A stretch of DNA of 52,961 nt from Acidobacteriota bacterium (lineage in GTDB: Bacteria > Acidobacteriota > Terriglobia > Versatilivoradales > Versatilivoraceae), in contig VXMN01000122.1 of assembly GCA_009841055.1 (NCBI GenBank), forward strand, positions 1 to 52,961. Direction: 5' to 3'. Each line of letters begins with the position of its first letter. Position 1 is the first letter of the stretch. A program made the translations under genes and the position numbers. The notes under the pieces were generated by a model, which ran no database searches, was not told the origin of the DNA, and saw only the letters and a program-made list of their open reading frames with translations. Of this stretch, positions 17,461-25,376 are shown piece by piece.

Positions 17461-18528
17461 CTCGACACCGGGATGTCCCTCATTGAAAACGTAGCGCTTG
17501 CCGGGGTCGGTCGGACTCGTTGCGTCTTCTACCACTACCCCTTTTGCGATCATGGCTCGAACGTCTCGCTGTAGAGACCGGCGATTGATGCCGGGACAAA
17601 GGCGCTCGAAGTCCTGAATGGTCATAGCACCGTGCTCGGCAATGTGGCTCAGCGCATTGGCCTGCCGATCAGACAAACCTAGCTCCTTGATGAGAACATC
17701 CCGTTGGATGACTCTTTCTCCGCGTCTCCTGACCTCGGATAGCTGAGTCGCCAGACCCTCTACGAAATACTCCAGCCAAGCGGTCAGGTCCATGCCGCTT
17801 TGGCGAACGCTTTGAATCGCTCGATAGAAGGCCTCCCGGTCCCGGTCATAGTATTCGCTGATGGTGAACAGGCGCTTGAAGTCATACCCGGATCGATAGA
17901 GGCACAGAGTGGAAAGCAGCCGGGAAGCTCGACCGTTGCCGTCGAGGAACGGATGGATATGTACGAGCTGGAACTGCGCAATTCCGCTCACCAGCACGGG
18001 ATGGACCGACTGATCACAGCGGAGCCAATTCACAAGTTCGGCCATCATGATCGGCACTTCGTACGCTGGAGGCGGCTCATAGACGGTCTCCCCGGTGAGG
18101 GAGTTCACCACATAGTTCTGAATCTTTCGATACTCCCCGGGATCCGCTGCACCTCCCCGAACACCTTCAATCAAACGCCGGTGGATTTCTCTAATCAGTC
18201 CTTCGGTGATCGGGCCGCCACCCGAAACGTAGCCGGATACGAAGTCGAAGGCTTTCCGATAGTTGAGCAACTCCCTGACATCTTCCGGATCGGCGTCCGC
18301 TACCGGGCTTCCCTCCAGTAACCGCCGGGACTGATCCAGCGTGAGGCGCGTTCCCTCGATGTGAGTGGTGTGGTGCGCTTCCAGAAGCAAGGCTCGCCGA
18401 CCCATTTCCCCCACCCACTGCTCCGACAGCACAGCCGCTTCCAGAAATCCCCGGGCGCGTTCGATGCGGGTCAGCCCGCTTGTAATAAGGTGAGTCGTCG
18501 TAAAGACCGGCCTGAAGCCATTACTCAT
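17455..18528 (-). CDS. Fic family protein (self-inhibited, with C-terminal winged helix)
   Basis: The 357-residue protein is a Fic-domain enzyme expected to transfer AMP or another phosphate-containing group to a target protein. The catalytic motif HPFLDGNGR is intact at 192-200. An N-terminal inhibitory motif of the form S/TxxxEG/N is present (T54 to G59, TTHIEG), so the inhibitory helix is built into the protein. The C-terminal region from about 280 ([23 protein letters not shown] to [17 protein letters not shown]) is a winged helix-turn-helix, suggesting self-regulation or DNA binding. ATG at 18528 is used; an upstream in-frame TTG is less likely. It converges with the toxin-antitoxin pair and diverges from the PspA operon. 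Confidence 0.93.
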   Translation of the reverse strand: MSNGFRPVFTTTHLITSGLTRIERARGFLEAAVLSEQWVGEMGRRALLLEAHHTTHIEGTRLTLDQSRRLLEGSPVADADPEDVRELLNYRKAFDFVSGYVSGGGPITEGLIREIHRRLIEGVRGGAADPGEYRKIQNYVVNSLTGETVYEPPPAYEVPIMMAELVNWLRCDQSVHPVLVSGIAQFQLVHIHPFLDGNGRASRLLSTLCLYRSGYDFKRLFTISEYYDRDREAFYRAIQSVRQSGMDLTAWLEYFVEGLATQLSEVRRRGERVIQRDVLIKELGLSDRQANALSHIAEHGAMTIQDFERLCPGINRRSLQRDVRAMIAKGVVVEDATSPTDPGKRYVFNEGHPGVEL

Positions 18529-18734
18529 GACCCTGTTCCTGTTCCACCGCAAGCGGCTGAGTCCTTGCTAATGGGCATTGCAATCCCCCAACCCCTCGTC
18601 TCTTCATGGGCATTCGTGTTTCGCTGGGTGGCAATACCTCTGGCAGGATCGATTGTTACCGCTAACGCTCGACTGTAACACGATTCCCCCGGAGACCTCC
18701 AAGACTTCCGGCCTCTCATTCCGGGGATTCCTCC

Positions 18735-18770
18735 CATGCGGTCGGCATGCGGTCGGCATGCGGTCGGCAT
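18735..18770. repeat. 11-bp tandem repeat upstream of the PspA operon promoter
   Basis: CATGCGGTCGG is repeated exactly three times (18735-18745, 18746-18756, 18757-18767) and a fourth copy begins (CAT). The array ends where the -35 element begins. An 11-bp period places the copies on nearly the same DNA face, as expected for a cooperative activator or repressor site. Confidence 0.75.
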
Positions 18771-18798
18771 TGATAATCCCCGGCATTGCTGCCATAAT
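18770..18798 (+). promoter_or_regulatory. Sigma70-like promoter of the PspA operon
   Basis: TTGATA (18770-18775) and CATAAT (18793-18798) are separated by exactly 17 nt; each matches the consensus at five of six positions. A start near 18805 would give a leader of about 40 nt. I looked for a sigma54 -24/-12 pair, which controls pspA in enterobacteria, and did not find one. Confidence 0.65.
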
Positions 18799-18846
18799 GG
18801 CGGCGTCGCGCGTGTGTTCTGGAAGTTTGCTCAGGGAGGTTTTTCG

Positions 18847-19245
18847 ATGGCGGGTCCGATGATCGATGAGGTGGAGGAAATCGTTGCCAACGCGGGTTAC
18901 GAGGTGGTCAAGGTCGAAGGCGATACCCTTCAGATCAGGGACATCGAGAGCGGGATCTCGGTCTCCTGCGTGCTGGAGCAGGACATTCTCTACAACACGG
19001 TCTCCTGCCAGGTGGTGGATTCGGGCTCGGTCACCCCGGCCCTGATGGTCCGCATGCTGGATGCCCAGAACGGCATTTCCACCTCCGCCTTCCAACTCTA
19101 CGATCTGGAAAACGGCAAGACGGCCATCACCCTGAACAACTTTGCCAAGCTGCAGAGCCTGGGCGAGGACGATCGGGACGACATTCTCTCCTGCATCAGC
19201 TTCCTGGTCGGGGATGTCTGCGAGGCCAGGGATCTGCTGGAATAG
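18847..19245 (+). CDS. Small YjfI/YbjN-like protein, first gene of the PspA operon
   Basis: The 132-residue acidic protein has no signal or membrane segment. Its plan, an N-terminal helix (MIDEVEEIVANAGYEVVKV), a run of strands (DTLQIRDIESGISVSCVLEQ, YNTVSCQVVDSG), a helix around PALMVRMLDAQN, more strands and a C-terminal helix, resembles the YbjN/secretion-chaperone-like fold. Position before pspA matches YjfI (DUF2170) in the E. coli yjfIJKLMC operon; that assignment rests mainly on synteny and length. ATG at 18847 has GGGAGG eight nt upstream. A longer in-frame extension would run through the promoter and tandem repeat and is rejected. A regulatory or chaperone role for PspA is possible. 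Confidence 0.8.
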   Translation: MAGPMIDEVEEIVANAGYEVVKVEGDTLQIRDIESGISVSCVLEQDILYNTVSCQVVDSGSVTPALMVRMLDAQNGISTSAFQLYDLENGKTAITLNNFAKLQSLGEDDRDDILSCISFLVGDVCEARDLLE

Positions 19246-19292
19246 CCTCAGAGCGCCCGACCCGCATTTTTTACCATAAGGAGTCGACAACC

Positions 19293-19979
19293 ATGGGGAT
19301 CCTGGACAGATTGTTTCGAGTCAGCAAGGGCAAGCTCAACGAAGGTGTTGACAAACTGGAGGATGCCACCTTCGAGTCGACCCTGCGTCAGAGCATTCGG
19401 GACATGGAGGACCAGCTTCACCGGGTGATCCGGTCCGCCGCCGATGCCATGAGCAACTGCAATCGCCTCGAAGCCGAGTACGGCAAGCACCTGGAGCAGT
19501 CCAAGGACTGGGAAGGCAAGGCCAGGAAGGCCCTGCTGGCGGGCAATGAGGATCTGGCCAGGAAGGCCCTTGCCAAGAAGACCGAATGCGACCAGCAGGC
19601 GGCATCCCTCAAGGATGCGGTGGATCAAGGCGTGGCCGCCCGCGACAAGCTCAAGAACCAGGTGGAACAGCTCCGCCGCAAGATCGACGAGTCCAAGCGC
19701 AAGGCCAGCACGCTCATCGCCCGCAAGAACGCCGCCAACGCCCAGAAGAAGATGGCCCAGGTGATGAGCGGGCTGGGAACCGACGACAACGCCTTTGCTT
19801 CCATTTCGCGATTCGAGGAGGCCGTCAACCGGGAAGAAGCCACCGCCAAGGCCTATGAGAACATGTCGGTCGGCGCCGACCCCGATCTGGAGAAAGAGTT
19901 CGCCGCCCTGGACGTCTCCACCACCGACAGCGAGCTGGACAGGCTGAAGGCCGAGGTGGAGTCCTCCAAAAGGCCTTAG
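19293..19979 (+). CDS. pspA: PspA/IM30 family membrane-stress protein
   Basis: The 228-residue protein is of normal PspA/IM30 length. The N terminus (MGILDRLFRVSKGKLNEGVDKLED) is the amphipathic membrane-binding helix, and the rest is a long coiled coil rich in Glu, Lys, Arg and Ala typical of this ESCRT-III-like family. Such proteins assemble on the inner face of the cytoplasmic membrane and limit proton leakage. No PspB, PspC or PspF gene is nearby, so regulation differs from the classical phage-shock system. AAGGAG precedes the ATG by nine nt. It lies second in a seven-gene operon ending with an aminopropyltransferase, as YjfJ does in the yjf operon. Confidence 0.94.
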   Translation: MGILDRLFRVSKGKLNEGVDKLEDATFESTLRQSIRDMEDQLHRVIRSAADAMSNCNRLEAEYGKHLEQSKDWEGKARKALLAGNEDLARKALAKKTECDQQAASLKDAVDQGVAARDKLKNQVEQLRRKIDESKRKASTLIARKNAANAQKKMAQVMSGLGTDDNAFASISRFEEAVNREEATAKAYENMSVGADPDLEKEFAALDVSTTDSELDRLKAEVESSKRP

Positions 19980-20003
19980 CCCGGGGGCAGACGGCACCTC
20001 GCC

Positions 20004-20621
20004 ATGACCGAAGTCCTCATTCTGATCCTGCTGGGCTTGGCGGGCTATTTCCTCTACAAGGCGCTTCGCAAAAAAAAGCCCAAGGCGGAGGCCTTGCCTC
20101 AGAGAACCGACCTCGCCAACCTCACTATCAAGGATGCAATCCGGGGAGACAACATCATCCTTTCCGGAGCCGGCCAATCCTACGAGGACCTTTCCTTTAC
20201 CGTGGACCGACTGAACCGCTACGAGTCCGACGGCGAGCAGTGGTTCGAGTTGAGCGGCCTCGGTGCCGGCAAGAGGGTTTTCCTGGAGTGGTCCGAGGAC
20301 GACGAACTGGAAATTACCCTTCAGAGGCAGGGTGGGCTGCACCTGGAAGCCATCGGCGTCACCGAGGAAGACCTGGCCCAAATGGACGAGGAGAGGTCGC
20401 GGTCGCGTTTCATCGAGTATCAGGGCAAGCGATGGAACTACCGGGAAAGCGCAGAGGCCGGTTACTTCAAGGACGACGGGCCCGAGGGCGAGGGCTTTTA
20501 TTACTGGAAGTTCGATTGCGACGAGCTTCAGCTCTTCATCGAGAAGTATGAGGGCGACCCCTTCGAGGTCGGCATCTCGGAAAAGATCAGCCCCGGCCGG
20601 GTCAGGATATTCAGAGCCTAG
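20004..20621 (+). CDS. DUF4178 domain protein with N-terminal membrane anchor
   Basis: The 205-residue protein begins with one hydrophobic segment (VLILILLGLAGYFLYKAL) followed by a KKKPK stop-transfer run, so the bulk is cytoplasmic. The remainder matches DUF4178 in pattern: a GDNIILSG beta start, WFELSG and VFLEWSEDDELEITL strands, then SRFIEYQGKRWNYRESAEAGYF and FYYWKFDCDELQLFIE. DUF4178 genes are known to accompany PspA, DUF350 and spermidine-synthase-like genes in many bacteria, which is the case here. The gene starts 24 nt after pspA. Its biochemical role is unknown. Confidence 0.85.
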   Translation: MTEVLILILLGLAGYFLYKALRKKKPKAEALPQRTDLANLTIKDAIRGDNIILSGAGQSYEDLSFTVDRLNRYESDGEQWFELSGLGAGKRVFLEWSEDDELEITLQRQGGLHLEAIGVTEEDLAQMDEERSRSRFIEYQGKRWNYRESAEAGYFKDDGPEGEGFYYWKFDCDELQLFIEKYEGDPFEVGISEKISPGRVRIFRA

Positions 20622-20634
20622 GCCGTCATTCTCC

Positions 20635-20652
20635 CCGGGCGGAATCGCCCGG
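20635..20652. repeat. Intra-operon hairpin CCGGGCG-GAAT-CGCCCGG
   Basis: A perfect 7-bp stem with a 4-nt loop lies in the 75-nt gap between the DUF4178 and DUF2617 genes. Without a T-run it is unlikely to be a full terminator. It could protect the upstream mRNA segment or attenuate transcription, giving more PspA than downstream enzyme. Confidence 0.45.
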
Positions 20653-20696
20653 CACGGGCTCTGACCGACAGTCTTCACCACAGGATCCAAACAACG

Positions 20697-21293
20697 GTGC
20701 AGCTACCATCTTCCCTGTCATGCACCCGGCGACCGGCTGAGAATTACGGTCCGGCGCTCGCCTTGCCCTACCAGGACACCTCGCACCGGAACCTGCGACT
20801 CTGCCTGTTTCGGGAAGCCATTGACCTATCCCGCTTCAAGGTCGTATCCTCGGCCTTCCTGCGCCACCTCGACATGGACTTCGAGGTTCACGTGATCGGG
20901 GCCAGCCACCTGGTACGCTGCGGGCAATGGTCGGAACTGCTATCCTGCGCCGGCGGAAGCGAGACGGCGCCTGTCCTGGCCCTGGGACCGGACTTCTCCG
21001 GCCGGCAACCCTTCCGGTACCTGGACGGGAACCTCCGCTACGAGTTCGAGATCGGGCTCCTGTCGACCGGAGGGGTCTCGGGGCTGGATCGGCTGGATCG
21101 AGCGCGGGACCGGATCAGCCGCTATCCGGTTCACCTGTCCTCGGAGTTTGCGACCGAAAGTGCCGGCCCCCGCCCGCCGGTGACCTGCCTGGGGGTGCGC
21201 CCACTGGAGCGGGGGCTGGAAGTGAGTTCCCTGCACTACTATCCCCAGGAGTCCACGGGGGTCTTGAGCTTGTCGGTGACGACGGTTCGGTAG
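20697..21293 (+). CDS. DUF2617 family protein
   Basis: The 198-residue soluble protein matches DUF2617. The family hallmark V-x-GASH is present (HVIGASHLVRC), preceded by ALPYQDTSHRNLRLCLFREAI and followed by FRYLDGNLRYEFEIG and the closing HYYPQESTGVLSLSVTTVR strands. In actinobacteria and other groups DUF2617 genes sit beside DUF350, DUF4178 and polyamine aminopropyltransferase genes, as here. The function is unknown. The start is GTG at 20697; there is no ATG before the conserved region and the ribosome binding site is weak. A TTG at codon 24 is an alternative. Confidence 0.82.
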   Translation: MQLPSSLSCTRRPAENYGPALALPYQDTSHRNLRLCLFREAIDLSRFKVVSSAFLRHLDMDFEVHVIGASHLVRCGQWSELLSCAGGSETAPVLALGPDFSGRQPFRYLDGNLRYEFEIGLLSTGGVSGLDRLDRARDRISRYPVHLSSEFATESAGPRPPVTCLGVRPLERGLEVSSLHYYPQESTGVLSLSVTTVR

Positions 21294-21303
21294 GAGGAGA
21301 ACC

Positions 21304-22743
21304 ATGGACAGACAATCCCTGCTCTACGCCTCGGCCGGAATAGCCGTGCTGGCTCTCCTGGTGGTGGTTCTCACCTACGCGGGTGGGGGATTGAACCCGC
21401 AGACCCAAGCCGGCCTGGCCACGGCCGAGCAGCTACTGAAAAACTCGCGGGCCAATCATGGCGAGCTGAGCCGTGAGGCACGCTCCCTGATCGACGCCAT
21501 GACCGGGCTGCCCCAGTCCCGGCGAGAGCAGTGGCTGACCCGGCTGGACCAATCGGAAAAGGACCTGGAATCCGCCTCCAAGGAGCTGGAAGAAGCCGCG
21601 GAACTGGCTGCCCGGGACGACGATGAACTGCGGGTGGAGATCGAACGCCGCGTCGACCAGTCCAGGCAGAAGCGGACCCGGGCGTTGCAGGCCGCCAGCG
21701 AGACACTGGATCTGGCCAGGACCGTCAGCGAGGTGGACAAGAATCGCGGCCGCTACGTCGGCGAGGCCCGTGCCGGCTACCGGCAAATCGCCGCCTACCG
21801 CCCCGCCAGCGTCGCCGGCGCTCGGAGAGCCATGATCGACTGGCCCGAGAAAAAGGCCGACTTGAGCCAAGCCATCCAACAGATGGCTGACGTCAAGGCC
21901 CGCTCGGCTTCCATGTGGAAGGAGCACTCCCGGGCCATCGGCGCGTCCGACGCCGATGCCCTGCTGATCCTGGAGACCCACCAGAGCCTGCAGGCCGACG
22001 GGCTGCAACTGGCGCGCCTGGACAGCCGGCTCGGCCAGAAGGTGGATCAGCTCTACCTCTCCTGGGACAGGATCCTGGTGGACATGGACATCAGGGAGGG
22101 TGAATCCCTGACCCTGCACCACAAGTACAAGACGGTGACGGTTCAAATCCAGGATCCCCGGGAGAAACAGGGCGCCCACTCGGAAAGCGAGGCCTGGGTT
22201 CAGGTTTCCAAGGCCACCTTCGACGCCCTGGAAGACAAGCTGGGGATGTCGGTGGCCCGCAAGCCGGCAGGAAAATACGAGGAAGAAGCCGAATCGCTGG
22301 CCCAGCCGGCCGGCTATTCCTACGTTGCGCCCCCGGGGCAGAGCAACCAGTACGGGCAATGGCGCCGGGACGCCCACGGCGGTTCCTTCTGGGTCTTTTA
22401 CGGCCAGTACATGTTCATGCGCTCCATGTTCTGGGGACCCGCCTACCAGCCCATCCTGCCCCGAGACTACAACGACTATCGCCGATCCTACACCTCGGGC
22501 AGAACCTACTACGGCCGCACCGCCGCCGGCCGGCCTCGCTACGGCACCAACAGCCGGACAACGGCTTCCACCTATCGGTCCTCCCGCTACGTGAGAAGCG
22601 GGGGCTATCGAAACTCCTATTACAAGCGAAGCGGCGGCAACCTCAGGGGGTATCGCTCGACTCGATATCGCACCGCCGGCGCCGGCGGACGGGGCGGCTC
22701 CTATGGTAGTCGCGGCCGCCGTTCCTTTTTTGGAGGCAAGTGA
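21304..22743 (+). CDS. Membrane-anchored coiled-coil protein with Arg/Tyr/Gly-rich tail
   Basis: The 479-residue protein has one N-terminal membrane helix (LLYASAGIAVLALLVVVLTY, about 5-24), so the rest is probably outside the cytoplasmic membrane. Residues 35-145 and 185-260 are charged helical segments with coiled-coil character. Residues 265-330 form a small beta/alpha region. An aromatic motif follows (YGQWRRDAHGGSFWVFYGQY, 350-369). The last 90 residues (388-479) are low complexity, dominated by R, Y, S, G and T, strongly basic and probably disordered. AGGAGG precedes the ATG. I know no function; position in the operon equals that of the less conserved extracytoplasmic gene in related DUF350 clusters. 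The basic tail could bind anionic lipid or cell wall. Confidence 0.85.
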   Translation: MDRQSLLYASAGIAVLALLVVVLTYAGGGLNPQTQAGLATAEQLLKNSRANHGELSREARSLIDAMTGLPQSRREQWLTRLDQSEKDLESASKELEEAAELAARDDDELRVEIERRVDQSRQKRTRALQAASETLDLARTVSEVDKNRGRYVGEARAGYRQIAAYRPASVAGARRAMIDWPEKKADLSQAIQQMADVKARSASMWKEHSRAIGASDADALLILETHQSLQADGLQLARLDSRLGQKVDQLYLSWDRILVDMDIREGESLTLHHKYKTVTVQIQDPREKQGAHSESEAWVQVSKATFDALEDKLGMSVARKPAGKYEEEAESLAQPAGYSYVAPPGQSNQYGQWRRDAHGGSFWVFYGQYMFMRSMFWGPAYQPILPRDYNDYRRSYTSGRTYYGRTAAGRPRYGTNSRTTASTYRSSRYVRSGGYRNSYYKRSGGNLRGYRSTRYRTAGAGGRGGSYGSRGRRSFFGGK

Positions 22744-22745
22744 CC

Positions 22746-23630
22746 ATGGACTGGATCGAACTGGGAGTCAGCCTGTGCTACGTGGTTCTCGGCGCGGTCA
22801 TTCTGATAATCGCCAAGTTCGTCAATGACCTGCTCACGCCCTACGGCCTCGACGAGGAGCTGACGGTCCGGGACAACCCCGCCATCGGGCTGAGTCTGAC
22901 CGGTTACTACGCCGGGGTCATGATTATCTTCCTGGGCGCCTCCACCGGAACCGAGGGCGAGCTCCTGGATCTCAACCGGCTTCTACCCGAACTGGGGGTG
23001 GTGGCCGCCTGGGCCCTGGGCGGAATCGTCCTCCTCAATCTGGGCAGAAAGCTCCTGGACAGGCTGGTGCTGCGCCACTTCAGCATCTACAAGGAACTGG
23101 TCCGGGACCGGAACGTGGGGACCGGAGCCGTGCTCTGCGGGGCCTATATCGCCACCGCTCTGATCCTGGCGGGTGCGATCTACGGTGAGATACCCCCCGA
23201 ATCCGCGTTTGCCGGAGTCTGGACCGGCCCCGTCACCGCCCTGTGCTACTTCGTTGCAGGTCAAGTGACTCTGGTTCTATTCTCTTTCTTCTATCAGTGG
23301 ATCACGCGCTACGACATTCACGCCGAAATCGAGAAGGACAACCCGGCGGCGGGAGTGGCATTCGGCGGCAACATGGTCGCCTTGGGCATCCTGCTGCTCA
23401 AGGCAAGCGCCCACCACTTCGAATCCTTCAGCGACAGTCTCACCGAATATGCCAGCCTGGCGGCCGTCGGCTTCGTGGCCCTCTTCCTGTTGCGTGAACT
23501 GGTCGACCATGCGCTGCTGCCGCGGACCCGCATCGCCCACGAGATCGCGGTCGACAGAAACCTGGGAGTCGCCTGGATCGAGTCGGTAGTGGCCATCGGC
23601 ATGGCCTCCATCCTCTTCTTCATGCTGTAA
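22746..23630 (+). CDS. Integral membrane protein with two DUF350 domains
   Basis: The 294-residue protein has about eight membrane segments arranged as two DUF350 units, about 1-145 and 155-294. The family signature, a charged residue, Asp-Asn and a small-residue helix, appears four times: RDNPAIGLSLTGYYAG, RDRNVGTGAVLCGAYIA, KDNPAAGVAFGGNMVA and VDRNLGVAWIESVVA. YjfL of E. coli is the single-domain form; this one is a fused duplicate. ATG at 22746 has GGAGG nine nt upstream and lies two nt after the preceding stop, so translation is coupled. A GTG at 22740 overlaps the previous gene and is less likely. The internal fourfold repeat suggests a channel or carrier, unproven. Confidence 0.93.
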   Translation: MDWIELGVSLCYVVLGAVILIIAKFVNDLLTPYGLDEELTVRDNPAIGLSLTGYYAGVMIIFLGASTGTEGELLDLNRLLPELGVVAAWALGGIVLLNLGRKLLDRLVLRHFSIYKELVRDRNVGTGAVLCGAYIATALILAGAIYGEIPPESAFAGVWTGPVTALCYFVAGQVTLVLFSFFYQWITRYDIHAEIEKDNPAAGVAFGGNMVALGILLLKASAHHFESFSDSLTEYASLAAVGFVALFLLRELVDHALLPRTRIAHEIAVDRNLGVAWIESVVAIGMASILFFML

Positions 23631-23685
23631 CCCGCATCGCCACCGGCGCCCCGGTGAGAAACGCAGGGTAAACCCGGATCTCCTC

Positions 23686-25335
23686 ATGAACCGATTCCGA
23701 CACGCCCGGAAGGTGCTGGCGGCGTCCATGTTCGTCATGGGGGCTTGCGGGATCGCCTACGAGTACACTCTGGGGGCGCTGGGCAACAACCTGATGGGCT
23801 CCTCCCATGAGCAGATCTTCGTGGTCATCGGGCTGATGATGTTCGCCATGGGCCTGGGAGCCACCCTGCAGAAGAACATCAGCGGCAACCTGGTGGACAA
23901 GTTCCTGCTGGTCGAGATCCTGCTGGGGCTGACGGGAGGGATCAGCGCCCTGGTCATCTACCTGGCCTACGTCTATTCGACCAGCTACATGCTGCTGCTG
24001 TGGGGATTCTCGCTTGGGATCGGCGTCCTCATCGGTCTTGAAATCCCCCTGCTGATCCGAATCAACCGCGAGTATTCGGCCAGTCTCAAGACCAACCTGT
24101 CCGAGATCCTGAGCATGGACTACGTGGGTGCGCTGGTGGGAGCCCTGCTGTTCACCTTCGTCCTCTTCGCCAACCTGTCCGTCAACCAGATTGCCGTGGT
24201 CCTGGGATGCGCCAACCTCCTGCTGGCCCTGCTGGGGCTGGCCTACTTCCGCCCCCTGCTTCGCCACTTCAGGAAGCTTCTGCTGCTCTCCTGCGCCGGT
24301 GCGGCGCTGCTGGGCTGCCTGCTGGCCCTGTCGGAGAACTGGCGGGTGACACTGGAGCAGCGGACCTACAGCGATCCCATCATCTACAGCCACACCTCCA
24401 GGTACCAGCACATCGTCATGACCCGCCGGAACGACCGGCTCAGCCTCTTCATCAACGGCCACCTGCAGTTCAATTCCCTCGACGAGCGGATCTACCACGA
24501 GCTGCTGGTCCACGTTCCCTTTTCGGTGGCTCCCAGCCGTGCCAGGGTGCTGATTCTCGGGGGAGGCGACGGCCTGGCGCTCAGGGAGGTGCTGAAATAC
24601 GAGGCGGTGCGGCGGGTGGACCTGGTGGACATCGATCCTGCCATGACCGACCTGGCGGCTACCCATCCCGACCTGGTCCGACTCAATCGGGGAGCCCTGT
24701 CGGACGGACGGGTCACCCTGCGTCCGTCACTGGGCGTCTCAGAGGGAGAGATCCGGACCGTCTCCCGTCCCAGCAAGCTGGCCCCCTCCCTGCTCAACGA
24801 CACCGTCTATCCCCAGGCCAAGGTCCGGGTGATCAACCTGGACGCCGACCTGTTCGTTCGCAGCCTGCAGGGGCCCTACGACCTGGTGATCATCGACTTT
24901 CCCGATCCGAAATCGGTGGGCACGGCCAAGCTCTACTCCCTGGATTTCTATCGCAGGCTGGCCCGTCAACTGGGCCCCGGCGGCCTGGTGGCGGTGCAAT
25001 CCACCTCGCCCTACCACTCCCGGGAGATGTTCCTGTGCATCGGGAAAACGCTGCGGGCCGCCGGCTTCCGGGCCCTGCCCTACCGCCAGAACGTCCCCAG
25101 CTTCGGGGAGTGGGGGTGGCACCTGGCCTGGCTGCACGAAACCGGCGAGTCGAACATGAAGGAAAATCTGGAGGGGCTGGCATCCATCGAGGTCCCGACC
25201 GGCTATCTCACCACGGCACTGGTGTCCAACGCCACCGCCTTCGGCAAGCGCTGGCTCGATGACGCCCATATCGAAATCAACACCAAGTTTCGTCCCACCA
25301 TTCTCCAATACCACCGGCAGTCCTGGAGAAACTGA
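23686..25335 (+). CDS. speE: Membrane-embedded polyamine aminopropyltransferase (spermidine synthase fold)
   Basis: The 549-residue protein fuses an N-terminal domain of about seven membrane helices (1-215) to a spermidine-synthase domain. LILGGGDG (289-296) binds the decarboxylated-SAM cosubstrate, VDIDP (314-318) holds the ribose-binding acid, and DFPDP (404-408) carries the catalytic Asp. Compared with soluble SpeE there is an extra stretch near 345-380. Membrane-bound SpeE-like proteins of this form occur with DUF350, DUF2617 and DUF4178 genes. The reaction is expected to be transfer of an aminopropyl group, but the acceptor may not be putrescine. It is the last operon gene, 55 nt after DUF350. 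No SAM decarboxylase gene is in the window. Confidence 0.92.
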   Translation: MNRFRHARKVLAASMFVMGACGIAYEYTLGALGNNLMGSSHEQIFVVIGLMMFAMGLGATLQKNISGNLVDKFLLVEILLGLTGGISALVIYLAYVYSTSYMLLLWGFSLGIGVLIGLEIPLLIRINREYSASLKTNLSEILSMDYVGALVGALLFTFVLFANLSVNQIAVVLGCANLLLALLGLAYFRPLLRHFRKLLLLSCAGAALLGCLLALSENWRVTLEQRTYSDPIIYSHTSRYQHIVMTRRNDRLSLFINGHLQFNSLDERIYHELLVHVPFSVAPSRARVLILGGGDGLALREVLKYEAVRRVDLVDIDPAMTDLAATHPDLVRLNRGALSDGRVTLRPSLGVSEGEIRTVSRPSKLAPSLLNDTVYPQAKVRVINLDADLFVRSLQGPYDLVIIDFPDPKSVGTAKLYSLDFYRRLARQLGPGGLVAVQSTSPYHSREMFLCIGKTLRAAGFRALPYRQNVPSFGEWGWHLAWLHETGESNMKENLEGLASIEVPTGYLTTALVSNATAFGKRWLDDAHIEINTKFRPTILQYHRQSWRN

Positions 25336-25376
25336 GATCTGCTGAAGGACAATCCACAAAGGCAAAAAGAGTTATC

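Larger units (their letters stand above)
18529..18846. promoter_or_regulatory. Divergent control region between fic and the PspA operon
   Basis: The region contains a dyad TGTTAC (18654-18659) with GTAACA (18675-18680), a possible operator nearer fic, then the 11-bp tandem repeat and the promoter of the PspA operon described separately. The ribosome binding site GGGAGG for the first operon gene is at about 18834-18839. No gene was found. Confidence 0.5.

Noticed and set aside
18761-18790. Sigma54 promoter upstream of pspA
   Set aside because: A TTGCT is present but the matching GG ten bases upstream is missing, while a sigma70-like pair with 17-nt spacing fits well.
18736-18846. N-terminal extension of the first PspA-operon gene through the tandem repeat
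   Set aside because: It would translate the 11-bp repeats and the promoter; the ATG at 18847 has its own GGGAGG.
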